A stretch of DNA of 64,000 nt from Hermodice carunculata (lineage: Eukaryota > Annelida > Polychaeta > Eunicida > Amphinomidae), in assembly GCA_964020975.1 (NCBI GenBank), contig OZ026628.1, positions 53,420,971 through 53,484,970 of the forward strand. Direction: 5' to 3'. The position numbers and the translations under genes were made by a program. This document shows, one piece after another, positions 1 through 11,085 of this stretch; within the stretch, counting starts at the first letter, position 1, and each line of letters starts with the position of its first letter. A model generated the notes under the pieces. It worked only from the letters and a program-made list of their open reading frames with translations, searched no databases and was not told the origin of the DNA.

Positions 1-2195
1 ACTTGCCTTCAAAATACATGCTCATGTTTGGAAACGTATTACCAGTGTCGGGATGGGAAGTGTATTCCTTATGCCCATATGTGCGACGGCTTTGTCGAAT
101 GCTTCCATGGGGATGATGAATATGGATGTCCTGAATCTGCAAAAGAACATATTATACTCGCCATGAAAACAGCTGATGACACTTACTTGTTGAAGCAAAC
201 AAACCCTAAAGACTGTCTCGAAAATAATTCCGTTCCCTGTTTGGACGTCTCACACACATGCTTCTTGCGTGCATTTGCTTGTGTTTATGATATTGATAGA
301 GACGGCCGTATGAAGTATGCCAGCACTGGTTGTCATTTGGATCCTTGCAAACATTTTGGGTGTCCACATATGTTCAAGTGTATAGATTCATATTGTATAC
401 GAATTAGTAGGGTTTGTGATGACCATCCAGACTGTCCAACAGCACAGGAAGAAAGCCACTGCTCAAACTTCACTTGTCCTTTTCATTTTTTGTGCAAGGG
501 GAGTCTTCAATGTCACCATCCTTCAGAGGTTTGCAATGGTTTTTTCAATTGTCAAGGTGTAGCGGATGATGAGTCAATGTGTGAAACCTTCAGTTGCCCT
601 GCTCATTGCACTTGCCAACCACACGCGATACGTTGTTTGGACAAAAATTTAACCATTATCCCTACATTACCCCGCCATTTGAGGATATTAATTTTTCGAG
701 GCAATTTCTTAAGATCTTTAGTCATCAGTGCCAACATTCTAATATTTCTCTGTCGATTAGACGTATCACGTAATCAACTGAAAAAAAAATACACCTCGAT
801 GCAACACTATCTTTCCCATATTTAAAAGAAATTGATATATCACAGAATCACATTTCAGTGATGCAACCTAAGATATTCATGCATGTGCAATTTTTAAATA
901 AACTAAATATCAACGGCAATCCAATCAAAATAATATTGTCATACACATTTTGGGGTCTTTTAGACTTGGAAAATTTAAAGTTAGCTGGCTTGGGACTGAC
1001 GGGTATCACCGACTCTTCCTTCTGTAATCTTGTCAATTTGAAAGCCCTTGATTTGTCTGCAAACAGCATTTCAAAGCTAACCAAAAGCATGCTTACAGAT
1101 CTCCACGAATTGTATTTCCTGAATCTGAGTAAGAATGATATCAATAACTTTGATATATCAGTATTCACTCATTTACCCCTCTTAACACAATTGATAACCG
1201 ACCAGTTTGAACTCTATTGCGTAGTTAAGCATTTCATCTTGCACAAGAGCAAATTATGTGGGCGATTTCTCGTTGTTCCGTACACTCGATATTATTTCCT
1301 TATTATTGGTCCATTTTGTATCCTTAGCAATATTTTTTGCATAGTGTGGTTATATTTCAGTAGACAACACAGTTTTACTGTTCATCTACGGTTTAACTTA
1401 GCGGTTTCAGATTTATTTATGGGACTATATCTGTCTTTCCTAGCAATTGTGGACTTTCACTTTGCGGATACGTTCTTTATATACAGACGATTGTGGTCGG
1501 AAGATGTCAGTTGCAGGTTTCTAGGAATAGTGTCAACATTATCAAGTCTCATGGGTATAATCATCATAACATGCACAAGTGTACAGAGACTTATATCGAT
1601 ATTGTTTCCTTTTATTGCACAAAAGATATCAAGCAGGCCAATAGTAGGACTGGCTTTGCTTGTTTGGCTGATATTCATGGCAGTTTCTATATGCTGTTCT
1701 TGTGATTTTGTCTTTAATCTACCATTAGATCAAACATCTCCACCAGGCTGCTTGTCACTGAACCTCCTTTCAGCTCAGGGAGATTGGGCATACTTACGAT
1801 ATATTTTCCTCCTAATCAGTTCACTTGGGTTTGTTGGAACGACAGCAAGCTATACATTCATACTTACAGTGGTATTTAACAGTAGAAATAAAGTAGGTCA
1901 ACAATTTACAAATATTAGAACAACACTCAAATGTTTGAAAATCACGTCTGGTTATGCAGCTTATTTTTTTCCATTGGCTGGTGCGATAGTTGCAGGTGAA
2001 CTAGGACACACACCGACAATTTCGGGTGCAACGTGGCTCCTCGTTACTATTTTACCCCTAAATGCGCTGTTGAACCCGCTCGTATACACCATTGCCTGGA
2101 CCGAGTGCTTCAGATCTTTCAGCTCTAAGCTCCTGTATGTATACGACATATATACAGGAATATTTAGACCGCGAAGCATACAAATAAACCAGTAA
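1..2195 (+). CDS. GRL101-like LDLa-LRR G-protein coupled receptor, 3' part, one frameshift
   Basis: This is the C-terminal part of a cell-surface receptor; its upstream exons lie left of the window, and coding is open from base 1 without a start ATG. Seen in order: LDLa repeats (about 16-132, 340-463, 466-588) with the C-x-D-G/D acidic spacing; a cysteine-rich leucine-repeat cap (about 592-680); leucine-rich repeats to about 1190; seven hydrophobic segments from about 1290 to 2140. The 7TM shows NLAVSDLFMG in TM2, VQRL (1581 on) where DRY is usual, and NPLVY (2072-2086) in TM7. Frame 1 runs to 825 and frame 3 continues. Reading across the nine-A run at 781-789 with a shift gives a seamless LRR, so one indel separates the frames. 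It could be a sequencing error, a pseudogene lesion or an allele. The family is known from Lymnaea GRL101. Ligand and coupling are unknown. A paralogue lies at 31613-53585. Confidence 0.85.
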
Positions 2196-3483
2196 AACTT
2201 TGGATTATGTGAGATTTGCTGCTCGCAATGAGATGAAATGTGTGCGTGTTAACACAAGCAATATCGCTTTTATCTCAAAACTCTATACAACTGCCACCAA
2301 TAACCGATAGTTTGAGCTCAGAGGACAAAGTTTGCATAGTATTTATGTTTCTTGGGTCCATCTTGCCATTCATGATACCAAATTTGGAGCCATCAGCTAT
2401 TTCAAAACTTTTAAAAAGGCTTGTCCGATTAGGTGTGTTTAAATGAGGCATCCAACAAAAATCAGGAGAAAGTGACTAGGAAATTCTTGTTAACGAGTTA
2501 AACATATGCAAGTGATACAAGTCGAGACATGAATCCCTTTGTGAACACTGTCACAAACAAATTAACATAAGGTAAACATTATATGTTTTTTCTCCTGTAC
2601 TGCTTAGATTAATGACAAGCTTCATGTCTTTACCAAAGTCTATAAATAGACCTAGCACTGATCCCATCCTGTGCTTTAGCCGTGACAAGTCGGGAACATT
2701 TTCTAGCGGAACTGCGCTATTTTCAGATTCTCTACTTTATTTTAGAACATTTCCCAAACTGATGCGTTGGGAAGTAAAATTTGGGTTGTGTAACAGCGGT
2801 GCCATTTAATCTATATTGCAAATTGTCAACATGTGACACAGCAAAACAATCGGTAAAGTGTACATTCAAACCTTCATTTTCTTTCTTTTTATCAGGGGAA
2901 AAGGTTGATAGTGGACCCGTAATATTTTCAAATCGACTGCTCTATTTTGAAATGTGTCATAAGTTGATAAACTCAATTTAGGGCATGTTGACTCGATGCC
3001 GTTTAATCTATATTGCACATTTTCAACAAGTGACACTTTGCACAGGGAAAATAAGATTACAAGTGAAAAAATCATAACTGTTTGGAAACAGTCATTTTTC
3101 ACCTATCCCCCACAATACAGTCACGGGCAGGTCCAGGCTCTTTAAAATTTCCTATATAGGTAAGCCACAGTGCACGTCAAGTATAGTATGTATTGGTAAA
3201 CAGACAAAACAAAAATAATCTTTAATCGCTTACTTTTAAAATGCTGGTTTTCCCAGAACCAGGCGCACATGAGCCCTCTAATGCAAAAAGTCTGGTGACG
3301 CCCTGGAGTAACAGGTAGGAAAACCACAAAAACATTCACTTCCGATAATAATTAACATTAAGTTCGCACATATAAATGTGTTACAATATACATGAAAATT
3401 AAGGTGGCGTCAGCAGAGCTATGCACTTATAGGAATGTGGTCTTCATCCGAATCTTGTTTTGTTTTTACTTTTGCACCCATAA

Positions 3484-3484
<1 letters not shown>
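2196..3484. other. 3' flank of the first receptor gene
   Basis: No gene is seen. Short open frames here have no family signature. The stretch holds a diverged direct duplication, listed separately. I see no clear AATAAA close to the receptor stop; the first obvious one on this strand is near 3831, so the 3' end of the transcript is not placed. Confidence 0.5.
2801..3035 (+). repeat. Diverged direct duplication, period about 197 bp
   Basis: Bases 2801-2838 and 2998-3035 match with few differences (both contain tttaatctatattgca followed by tgtgacac or agtgacac). Weaker similarity extends upstream of each copy (ctctactttatttt at about 2734 against ctgctctattttga at about 2938). This looks like an old tandem duplication of roughly 200 bp. 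Confidence 0.5.

Positions 3485-3553
<69 letters not shown>
3485..3553. repeat. (AT)n microsatellite
   Basis: An uninterrupted AT dinucleotide run of about 70 bp. Open frames reading IYIYIY through it are artefacts. Confidence 0.97.
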
Positions 3554-3558
<5 letters not shown>

Positions 3559-5454
3559 TCGAGACATGTTGATTATATTTGCATAAAAAAATAATGTTGG
3601 GATGTGTTTTATGGCACAAATGGATTTTGCAAAAGGATCTAAGTTGGCAATTTATCGCAGCTGCCACAAAAAATATCAAACTTATATACCTCAAAGTTTG
3701 CAAAATGAAACTTCACAGACATGCCCAGGGAAGTGTTTGCCATTTTTTTCATAAATGTAATAATAATAATTTGAACTGAACATTACAAGTGATTATCACA
3801 ATGATTAACAATTTCTAAAGTTTAGGGCCCAAATAAAGACATAAAGAAACAATGTTATTTTGTAAATCCAGAAGACCTTCCCTAAGACTCTTAGCTCCAC
3901 AAAACATTTTATTTCATGAAAATCAAACTGTCTGTTATTTAGAATTTTTCAATAAAAATTGGTGGAGTCATAGCAAAAATTGATCCTACGAAAAATGGAG
4001 TTTTTTTAGCATTATATTCACATGTTATGACATAAACCATTGTTAATCAAGTTTTTCTCACTAGAGGGCTTTGAGCTTTATTGTGACAGAAGTATACACG
4101 TACAGCTATCAATCTGATTTGTTTTTATCAAATTCTAGTGATTTGAATCTAATCAAAAAAATTTTCTTTGAATTCAATCCTCTCTGATGTGAGCCACTCT
4201 ATGGTATCTTTGTGTGGTTTCGCAGTGGTCCATAAGAAAAAGGTGGGTCGACAAACTTGGAGTATTGCAAAGAAAACAATCCAGAGGCTCAAGGTAACCA
4301 ACACAACAGCAGTGACTGAATGGATAACTGTGTCCATTGTTCTGTGTCCACAGCCTGTGTGTGGGTCACCGTGGGCCTGTTCTGTCTTCCAGGCCTCTAG
4401 CCCATTCTTCTTTTCAGCTGGTGAGCCGCTTGACCAAATTTCTTTGGGCCCACACCTGTGCTTGTCTGACAGCACACTGTACTCATTTACATGGCGCTCT
4501 AAACACAGGGTCATGAGAATCTTTTGACTAAAAGGCTATGCTCAATTTTCAACTTTAAATAATACTTTTTTCAGTTTGTTTTCTAATTCAGCATGTAGAT
4601 GACTACAATGGCTTTCCAAAACATACGAATATTAATTTTGGTGCAGATGATGATTTTTATGAAAACATAGTCTTGCTGAAGCTACCATAACTTGTCTTAT
4701 CAGTAAAGAGGTTATTAATGACTGATAATTGATAAATTTATAGATATCAAGGATAGAAACAGGTTTATCGAAAAAACTAACACGCACCTCCAACACAAGA
4801 GTGCACTGGGCAATTAAGCATTAGGGGGCGCATGTGTGAAGCTGACAGGAAAGACATATATTGAAGATCCCATCTATTCTCAATGCAGTATTAATTGACT
4901 GAATATATTTCTTGATTTAAATAGCTGGGCTTAATTGATACCATGATGCGAGTTTAGCATCAGCATGGCAATGAGGGGAAATGCCAGGCCTTTAATAAGC
5001 CTGACCGTTGCCACAGTATTTTCTTCTACCACATGCCAATTGAATATCATTGCAACAAGGCCCTAAGTTAGGCCTATATTAATATCAATATAATTACCAA
5101 TTGAGTATCGTTGAAATGTTGATGTCAATTAAGTAACACTAAAAAGGTCTCGCATCAGTTTAGCCAAGTCTAAGCACTTTTCAGTTAGGCAGCCTAAAGT
5201 AATTAAAGTAAAACTTTTATATCGTTACGTGCCTGAAAAAATACATACATCAGCAAAAATAAAAAAAAAATAGAAATATATTAGGTGGTATACTGAAAAC
5301 ACATTATGTCTCTGACTTGAAAAGAAAAAAATACAGACTTAAAACATATATCTGTTGTAAACTAAAGCAGTTTTATGACAAATCAAAATAATTACATGAT
5401 CAATAAAGGTCCTGAGCGAGGAAACACTATTATACAACTATATATTTGCATTTG
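3554..5454. other. Intergenic stretch with no recognised gene
   Basis: The only long open frames overlap on both strands at 4149-4527. The minus frame (121 codons) ends with a stretch reading AKPHKDTIEWLTSERIEF. This faintly recalls the second catalytic block of Tc1 transposases (DN-x-x-PH), but the aspartate is absent and no SPDLNPIE block follows, so I do not assign it. The rest shows nothing recognisable. Confidence 0.4.
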
Positions 5455-5695
5455 CATTTTACTCCTTCCCACGTGTGTACAAATTCTTTAAAACGTGCTC
5501 GACTCACTGTTTTACAACACTCTGTCGGTAGGTCATTCGAACTTTTGAGTCCTTGGGACCACAGGGCATGTCTGCCAAAGTAAAATGTGTTGAATGATGG
5601 ATATTCTAGAGTGGGGATATCCTTGCTTTGGCGACTGTAGTTTGTCTGGCGAAGTTTAGGAACCTCATTAATGTATGAGGGACTAAGATTAATTA
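5455..5695 (-). mobile_element. LINE reverse transcriptase C-terminal fragment
   Basis: On the minus strand an open stretch of about 80 codons matches the region that follows the polymerase in many CR1/L2/Jockey-type LINE ORF2 proteins. It contains PSYINE, a basic TNYSRQ segment, YFGRHALWSQGLKSSNDLP (family form: G-x-RAF-x-x-x-APRLWNSLP) and ARFKEFVHTWEG (family form: FK-x-x-LKTW-x-G). The fragment is truncated on both sides. It lies about 100 bp downstream (minus-strand sense) of the hammerhead motif, so the two could belong to one composite insertion or be unrelated neighbours. Confidence 0.65.
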
Positions 5696-5795
5696 TTTAG
5701 ACACACGTATCCTCTCCTTGCCAGGGAAGGCAGACAATTCAGGTGTAACATAATTAATGAGAAATATGAGACAAGGCCAGAAAAGCTGGCATGCT

Positions 5796-5862
5796 AGCTG
5801 TAGTGTTTTCTTGTGTGACGCGTTTCACCCTCCGTTGGGCTCATCAGGCACGCTCTACAGCT
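5796..5862 (-). ncRNA. Type I hammerhead ribozyme motif (self-cleaving RNA)
   Basis: On the minus strand the conserved core is complete: CTGATGAG (5847-5840), GAAAC (5826-5822) and GTC (5819-5817), with predicted cleavage after the GTC. Stem II is GCCC/GGGT closed by an AACGGA loop, one closing pair being G-U. Stem I has an inner GUG/CAC segment, an asymmetric internal loop and a perfect outer 8-bp helix (AGCTGTAG 5862-5855 with CTACAGCT 5803-5796). The pair next to the cleavage site is C-A, a mismatch. Stem III is only ACGCGT, self-complementary, which suits the dimeric hammerheads known from Penelope-like elements and animal retrozymes. A TATA-like GTATAAAAG lies about 40 bp upstream. No second copy is seen in the window. 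Confidence 0.7.
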
Positions 5863-6314
5863 GTGTAAGTTCTAACGGAAAGGCTGACGTATGGATTCTT
5901 TTATACGGCAGGTAACGTTGCTAAACACACTAGTCAATGTCAACTATCATGACTTTACAGTCATGATGACAGCACTTATTTTTAACTTGGTTGTTCGGGG
6001 TGGCAGGATGTCAAACAGACTGTGAATTCGTTCTGCAGATGCCCAAGTTTAAAGTACAAACTGGACCTCAGAAAAACATTTCCTGGGGCCCTTCAGGAGA
6101 AAGATTCCCTTCACTGTTGAAATGGTTTGTCTAGATATATTAAACAATATAAATGACTAGATTATGTGTGTCATGTGACACTCTTGTACGCGTGATTGCA
6201 GCTGTTTGCTTCGTGGAAATCCTGATGGATCTCAGTAGATCCAGGTGGGTCTACTAAGAACTATAAACAGTTGAGCTAGACTGACAAGGACACTCCGAAC
6301 ACAAATAAAACTTT

Positions 6315-6315
<1 letters not shown>
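5863..6315. other. Flank of the hammerhead, possible retroelement terminal region
   Basis: On the minus strand this is the sequence upstream of the ribozyme. It includes GTATAAAAG near 5906-5898 and a short inverted repeat (tcatgactttacagtcatga, about 5947-5967). It could be part of a Penelope-like terminal repeat or a retrozyme unit. No protein signature is seen. Confidence 0.35.

Positions 6316-6356
<41 letters not shown>
6316..6356. repeat. (CA)n microsatellite
   Basis: An uninterrupted CA run of about 40 bp. Confidence 0.95.
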
Positions 6357-6358
<2 letters not shown>

Positions 6359-7299
6359 CATTTTTAATTTCACAATGTGCTCCAACATGGTTGCGGTGCG
6401 ACTTGGGTGCAAACCTTAAAAAGCCAACCTGAAGAAAACATTAAATGTTTGGTGTTCATAATATTATATGCTACCAAATGCAAAAATGGTTATTTTCGAA
6501 ATGTTACCTAGGTTTGCATTTACTGATGCAAAGAACTCATGTTGAATTTGTGGGTAAAACATTTTGAGTTGTTTATGAATAAGTCCAAAATCTGTAATTT
6601 ATAAAACAGTTCCTATTTTCTTGACCCAGTGTGAATACGTTCAACTCCAATGGCGTGACAAGACTTGCATTTCTCAACATATCCTGTGTGATGGGGCATT
6701 TGGTGGTGAGGACCAACTGTTTTATGAATTTGATGAGTATACCTGTCCACCTATTTGTTGATTACAAAGCGTTAAAGCAACAACCCCATATTTTTGTGTC
6801 AAATATTGTGAAAGAATCCATTGTACTTGAACGTCTTTCGTTTTTCAATGCAGAGGCAAAGTATTTCTTTAAGTTGAGAGTTGCTGCATTAAATCGATTG
6901 AAACTACTAAATTGTTTATAGCACCTGTCTCAATTCAGGAGCGAGAGATTTTCCTTCATATCCTTCATACTGCATTTCATATTCGTTTACTGATGCATCA
7001 AAATATATAGTTGTCGGTATATCTCCTTTCAACTTCTAGAACTAGACCTTGCTTCCTTGATGACTGAACGATTTTGATCATGGATGTCCTTGTTTGCTCG
7101 GATTTTCGTTGCAGTTTCTCCAACATTATTGACAACTGTTATGTGCTTCTGATTTTCTTGACAGTCGTTTTTTTATGTTGCCAATATGACACCTTACCCT
7201 TCTAGATGTTCAATGAATAGTGTATTGCTTGCTGGATATTCAACTATTGCACGGAATAATGTATCGCCTTCACATCAAAACCATACATACTTGCCATCA
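6357..7299. other. Unannotated stretch
   Basis: One 96-codon plus-strand frame (6631-6921) has no recognisable motif and is not supported as a gene. Nothing else is seen. Confidence 0.4.
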
Positions 7300-7405
7300 A
7301 TAAACTGTATTTTATTTATTTAATTTAAGAATATGTTTACCCTGGGTGACCCGTTCAGAGCACAGCGCTGTTTTTCCAAGGGGCCCAGCATACATCTAGA
7401 TGAAT
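7300..7405 (-). mobile_element. Probable LINE or LINE-derived SINE 3' end
   Basis: Read on the minus strand, the segment runs from a GGGCCCCTTGGAAAAACAGC block through CTGAACGGGTCACCCAGGG to an A-rich tail of TAAATAAATAAAA type. This order (GC-rich box, ACCCAGGGTAAA, then AAATAAATAAA) is what CR1/L2-like 3' ends look like in invertebrates. No coding part is attached. Confidence 0.4.
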
Positions 7406-8930
7406 AACTTAATTAAAAATTTGATGTAAAAGGAAACAAAACTAAAACTTACTAAAAGCTTAAAAATGTTAATATGACTAGGCGAAAGTTCTAAACAAAT
7501 CTACAAACTAGAAAACTAAAAGGAGTTGAGAAACACAGGTACTAAAATACATCATTTAAAAAAGTGAACCTTATACTGACATTTAAAATCACACATGTCT
7601 GTCCATTTCTTATGCTTTGGAACCATCAACACAACAACACTTTTCAAAACTTTTAAAGTGCTTTTCCCATCACGGTGTTGAAAAACGAGTCATCCAGCAA
7701 GAATGAGGATAACGTGACTGTGATGGCCTTCTTTGTCATTGCATTCAAACGAAGGCAAACAACGCAAAATGAGATATTATCACATTTTAATAAAATTGAC
7801 TGACAACTGAGATAGCCAAAGGCGCCATGTCAGGTACAAACATACTTCCATACCTGCTGCATTTATATTTTGGCACACTCACGACACCACTGACTTACTG
7901 ACAGATCCTGATAAGAGGTCATGATCAGCTGACATCCTGTGCTGCCGCCTAGGATGCAGCAAGGAACTTGACAGGAAGGAAGGTAGATTCATGTATTAAG
8001 CTGGGCCAATTGCGTTTCCATGATAAAGTAAAGACTCGAGAAACAAAAAGCTGAAAAAGTCGTTCACTATCTTTTACAACATACATGGTTCAAAATATAT
8101 TTAGAAAATTCCATTTGTTTGGTAGACAGAGGAGGTTTTTTGCATGGTTAAATAACAAAACTGGAACAAGTGCCCTCTTCATGGCGGAAGCATAATTTCG
8201 TTGCTAAGAAACGGAATGAACAAGAGCAGGTTTACATTTAATATAATTAAATAGGAATACCTCTTATTCGTGAAAAAAAATAAAAATAAGACTCAAAGTT
8301 TGCCGATTATTGATATTGCTATTTTTTAACATGTGTCTGTGAAAAAAGGCTTCCTGTAAAACGACCTTACCATAATTTTTTTTTTTTTTTAAAAAGCTTT
8401 TCAGAATTCTTATATATGCAGGCCGAATACCTATAAATTTGGATGATAAGATTCCACGTGATTGTAAAATTCTAAACCTTTTTTGAAAATTATTAAGTCA
8501 GTTTGTGCCAATTACCACAGCATGAATCATGATTCAAGTCTTGCTTTTACTGCAAGAAGATCAATGACATTGTACAGTGAAAACTTATGATAGACTGTAG
8601 TTTTCCCCAGACAGGCTGCTCAAAACTTTACTTCACTTGTTTAATTTAGTTCTGTGGGTAGTCTGCACACAGTCCATGTAATCCCAAGCACTTTTTGGGC
8701 CAATTCAGTCCCAAAATGTTTGCATTAAAAACTGAAAACAGCAAAACTTTGGAGACGTTTGGTATGTTGCCACAAATTAAATTCACTAATTCTGTACTCA
8801 GGACACAGTATGCAGAGAAAATGTTTCTGACATGTAGTTTATCTATGCAAATAAACTATTTCATGGTCCAATTCTGGTCACGCTTGCACCTTTCCAGTCC
8901 AGTTGTCATGTATTGCCTTCCCTTGCACTG
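7406..8930. other. Unannotated stretch
   Basis: AT-rich and without a recognised gene. Short open frames near 8695-8931 carry no motif. A T/A homopolymer lies near 8379-8396. Confidence 0.4.
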
Positions 8931-9129
8931 ACCATACCATGCTTGTAGATGGCCGCTACTGTGCACCTTTGGCTCCAGCCAGTGACAACAAACCCATGAC
9001 ATAGCAGGTGCCCCTGTTAAACGAGTGTCACTCAGTCCAACAACATGTGGCGGAGATTGCCTAAGAGTTTTCATCTGCACCACGACATATTTATGCCTTC
9101 TGAATATCGGCACCAGTGTTATATTCTTC

Positions 9130-9812
9130 AGGAACGCAGTTTTATTTTTCCATAAAATGATGGCAGGGATAGGGAATGGTATGAAGGCCAAAAAGCCCTG
9201 GGCTCGGAGCTCTTTCGCTTTGGCCAAGGGTGACTTCCTCTCATTTTGAACTGTCTGTGTAACACAATCTGTCAATTAGACTTTTCTGCCTTTGAGTAAC
9301 TTTATACCTTTTTTAAGACCTCTTGTCTATGTTGCTAGTTAAAAAAACCTGCAGATTATAGGTCTGAGCTTCTGAGCATCCTTGGGGTAGGCACAGAGTG
9401 ACCTGTGGGCCCTCTGTATCACGATACCTGCACTTTGAATCTCCAGGAAATCATGCACAAACTCCTCCATAAATTTTACACAGTCTCTAGGATCTTCAGT
9501 ACTACTCTCTAAAACATTGTGTACAATAATGCAGTTTGTGCAGAGCCTGTTTTATAAGTTGTCCATTGCATTCTTCGAGCTTGCTATCTCTGCTTTGACC
9601 CTGGCCTCAACACCCTTCAACCCAGCTTTTACAGAATTAAGATCAGAGTGGACGAATTCAATGGACTTTTCTAATTCTGGAATCTGTTTTACCTCCATCT
9701 CCAAGTTGTCCGCCTTGTCTGTCAGATTACCCCGGCCAGCTTTCATATCACTGAGCTGTTTCACAATGGTGTCCAACCTGCTGATGACCATTGTCAGTGT
9801 GGGCTCTATGCA
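9130..9812 (-). mobile_element. L1-type LINE ORF1 fragment (coiled coil and RRM)
   Basis: Minus strand. From 9785 downward a heptad-rich stretch (ISRLDTIVKQLSDM, LEMEVKQIPELEKSIEF) looks like the coiled coil of L1-type ORF1p. After one in-frame TAA the same frame continues as an RRM-like region: TEDPRDCVKFMEEFVHDF, then VIQRAHRSL and LRPIICRF. These match the L1 ORF1 pattern ENPEDC, IERAHR and RPIIVKF. A further open stretch (about 9260-9130) contains LAKAKELRAQGFLAFI and may be the C-terminal domain. In L1-type elements ORF1p binds the element RNA. The copy is inactive, with an internal stop and a shift before the C-terminal part. It abuts a BEL/Pao gag remnant at about 9.8 kb, with no spacer that I can define. 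Confidence 0.6.
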
Positions 9813-11085
9813 CAAACAAAACAACGAGCCTTACATTTGCAGTCAGAGATATCATAGTTATCCCTTAAACAGTTCACACAAAATGATATAATTTCACAAA
9901 GGCTAAATTATCTTTAACATCAAGACCACGGAAAACAGGACACTTCATAATGAAATGATGCTGTTTAGACATTTTGCATGGCTGATTGAAATGCTGTGAG
10001 CTTTGTGACTGCTGTGTATTTTTCTGAGTGACTGTATTCACGTCAAACGTACATACGGCAGCGCCATCTGATGAATTACCACGTTTATTGTCAACCTTCA
10101 ACATGGGGTCACTCAACTCCTGAGTTTCACCCTGGGTAATATGAGCTGTCACATTTTTGCGACTCTGATATCTCTCAGATCTAGCAACTTGTCCAACCAA
10201 TGGATCTGACCATTCTTCGGCAAGACAATCAACCCGAAATGCTAACTGCTCAAATTTCATGTATTTACCTGATGAACATTTGTACTTCAATTCCTCCTTA
10301 TTCCATCAATTTTGTACAAAAGCAGCAGAGCGTGCAACAATATCAAAAATGACAACCTGAGAATCTACCTCATGAAGGCAATCAATTTGCTTCAAAATTT
10401 GATAAGAGTTGCATAACTCATTTGAGAGCGATTGTATATCAACCACCGATTTGATCAGTTGTACACCGTAGGGACTTAATAATGCCCTGATTTACCAAGT
10501 GTGAACTCCCATAAAGTTTATGAAGTGCATCACACGCATACTTGTAACCCTCTTCCGGCTTAAGAAATACAGCAGACTTAAAGCCCTGATGAGCAACACC
10601 TGACGTGTTTTGGAGCATACGAGTTAGTCTAGCAGATGGATCGGATATGCATAATTCAACTGAAAGTTGGAAAGCTTTAATGAAGTTATGATATTGGTGC
10701 TGGTCTCCAGAAAATGTTTCTATTTGCACCTTTGGAAGGGATAGGATATCATAAACTTCACCACCCGGGATTGGGGCAAGTGTTGATTCGGTCTTAACTA
10801 CAGGTTTTATAGCACTTTTAGCTACACCTAAAATTTTGACATATTTAGATTGTACTTTATCAAAATAATCATCATGTTCTTTCTCATGCTCTTTTTCAAG
10901 ATTCAAAACCTTCTCATGGGCGACCTCAAACTCATCAAATGCCTGTCTTAATTGCGAAATCAAAGTAGGCAAAGTTGAAACATCCTCCTCCTCTACATCA
11001 AATCTTGATATCTTGTTGCATAGCCCAGTCACCTTGCCTCTTGCCCTCCCCCTATCTATCTTTGCCTCTTCCAGAGGCGCCATTG
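9800..11085 (-). mobile_element. BEL/Pao LTR-retrotransposon gag fossil
   Basis: Minus strand. A gag-type open frame begins near 11085 with a charged, coiled N-terminal region. Next comes a block of the kind found in BEL/Pao gag proteins (LPKVQIETFSGD followed by a long helical region, DUF1759-like). Nearer 9.9 kb is a zinc-knuckle region typical of the family (a KCPVF motif with flanking Cys/His). Protease, reverse transcriptase, integrase and a 3' LTR are not seen, because the element stops where L1-type sequence begins. It is broken, with a few lesions. Reading-frame decay suggests an old copy. Confidence 0.65.

Noticed and set aside
4149-4514. Tc1-like transposase tail on the minus strand
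   Set aside because: Only a PH and a vague helix match; the catalytic aspartate and the SPDLNPIE block are missing.
6631-6921. 96-codon open frame
   Set aside because: No motif, no splice or poly(A) context; expected by chance in a window this size.
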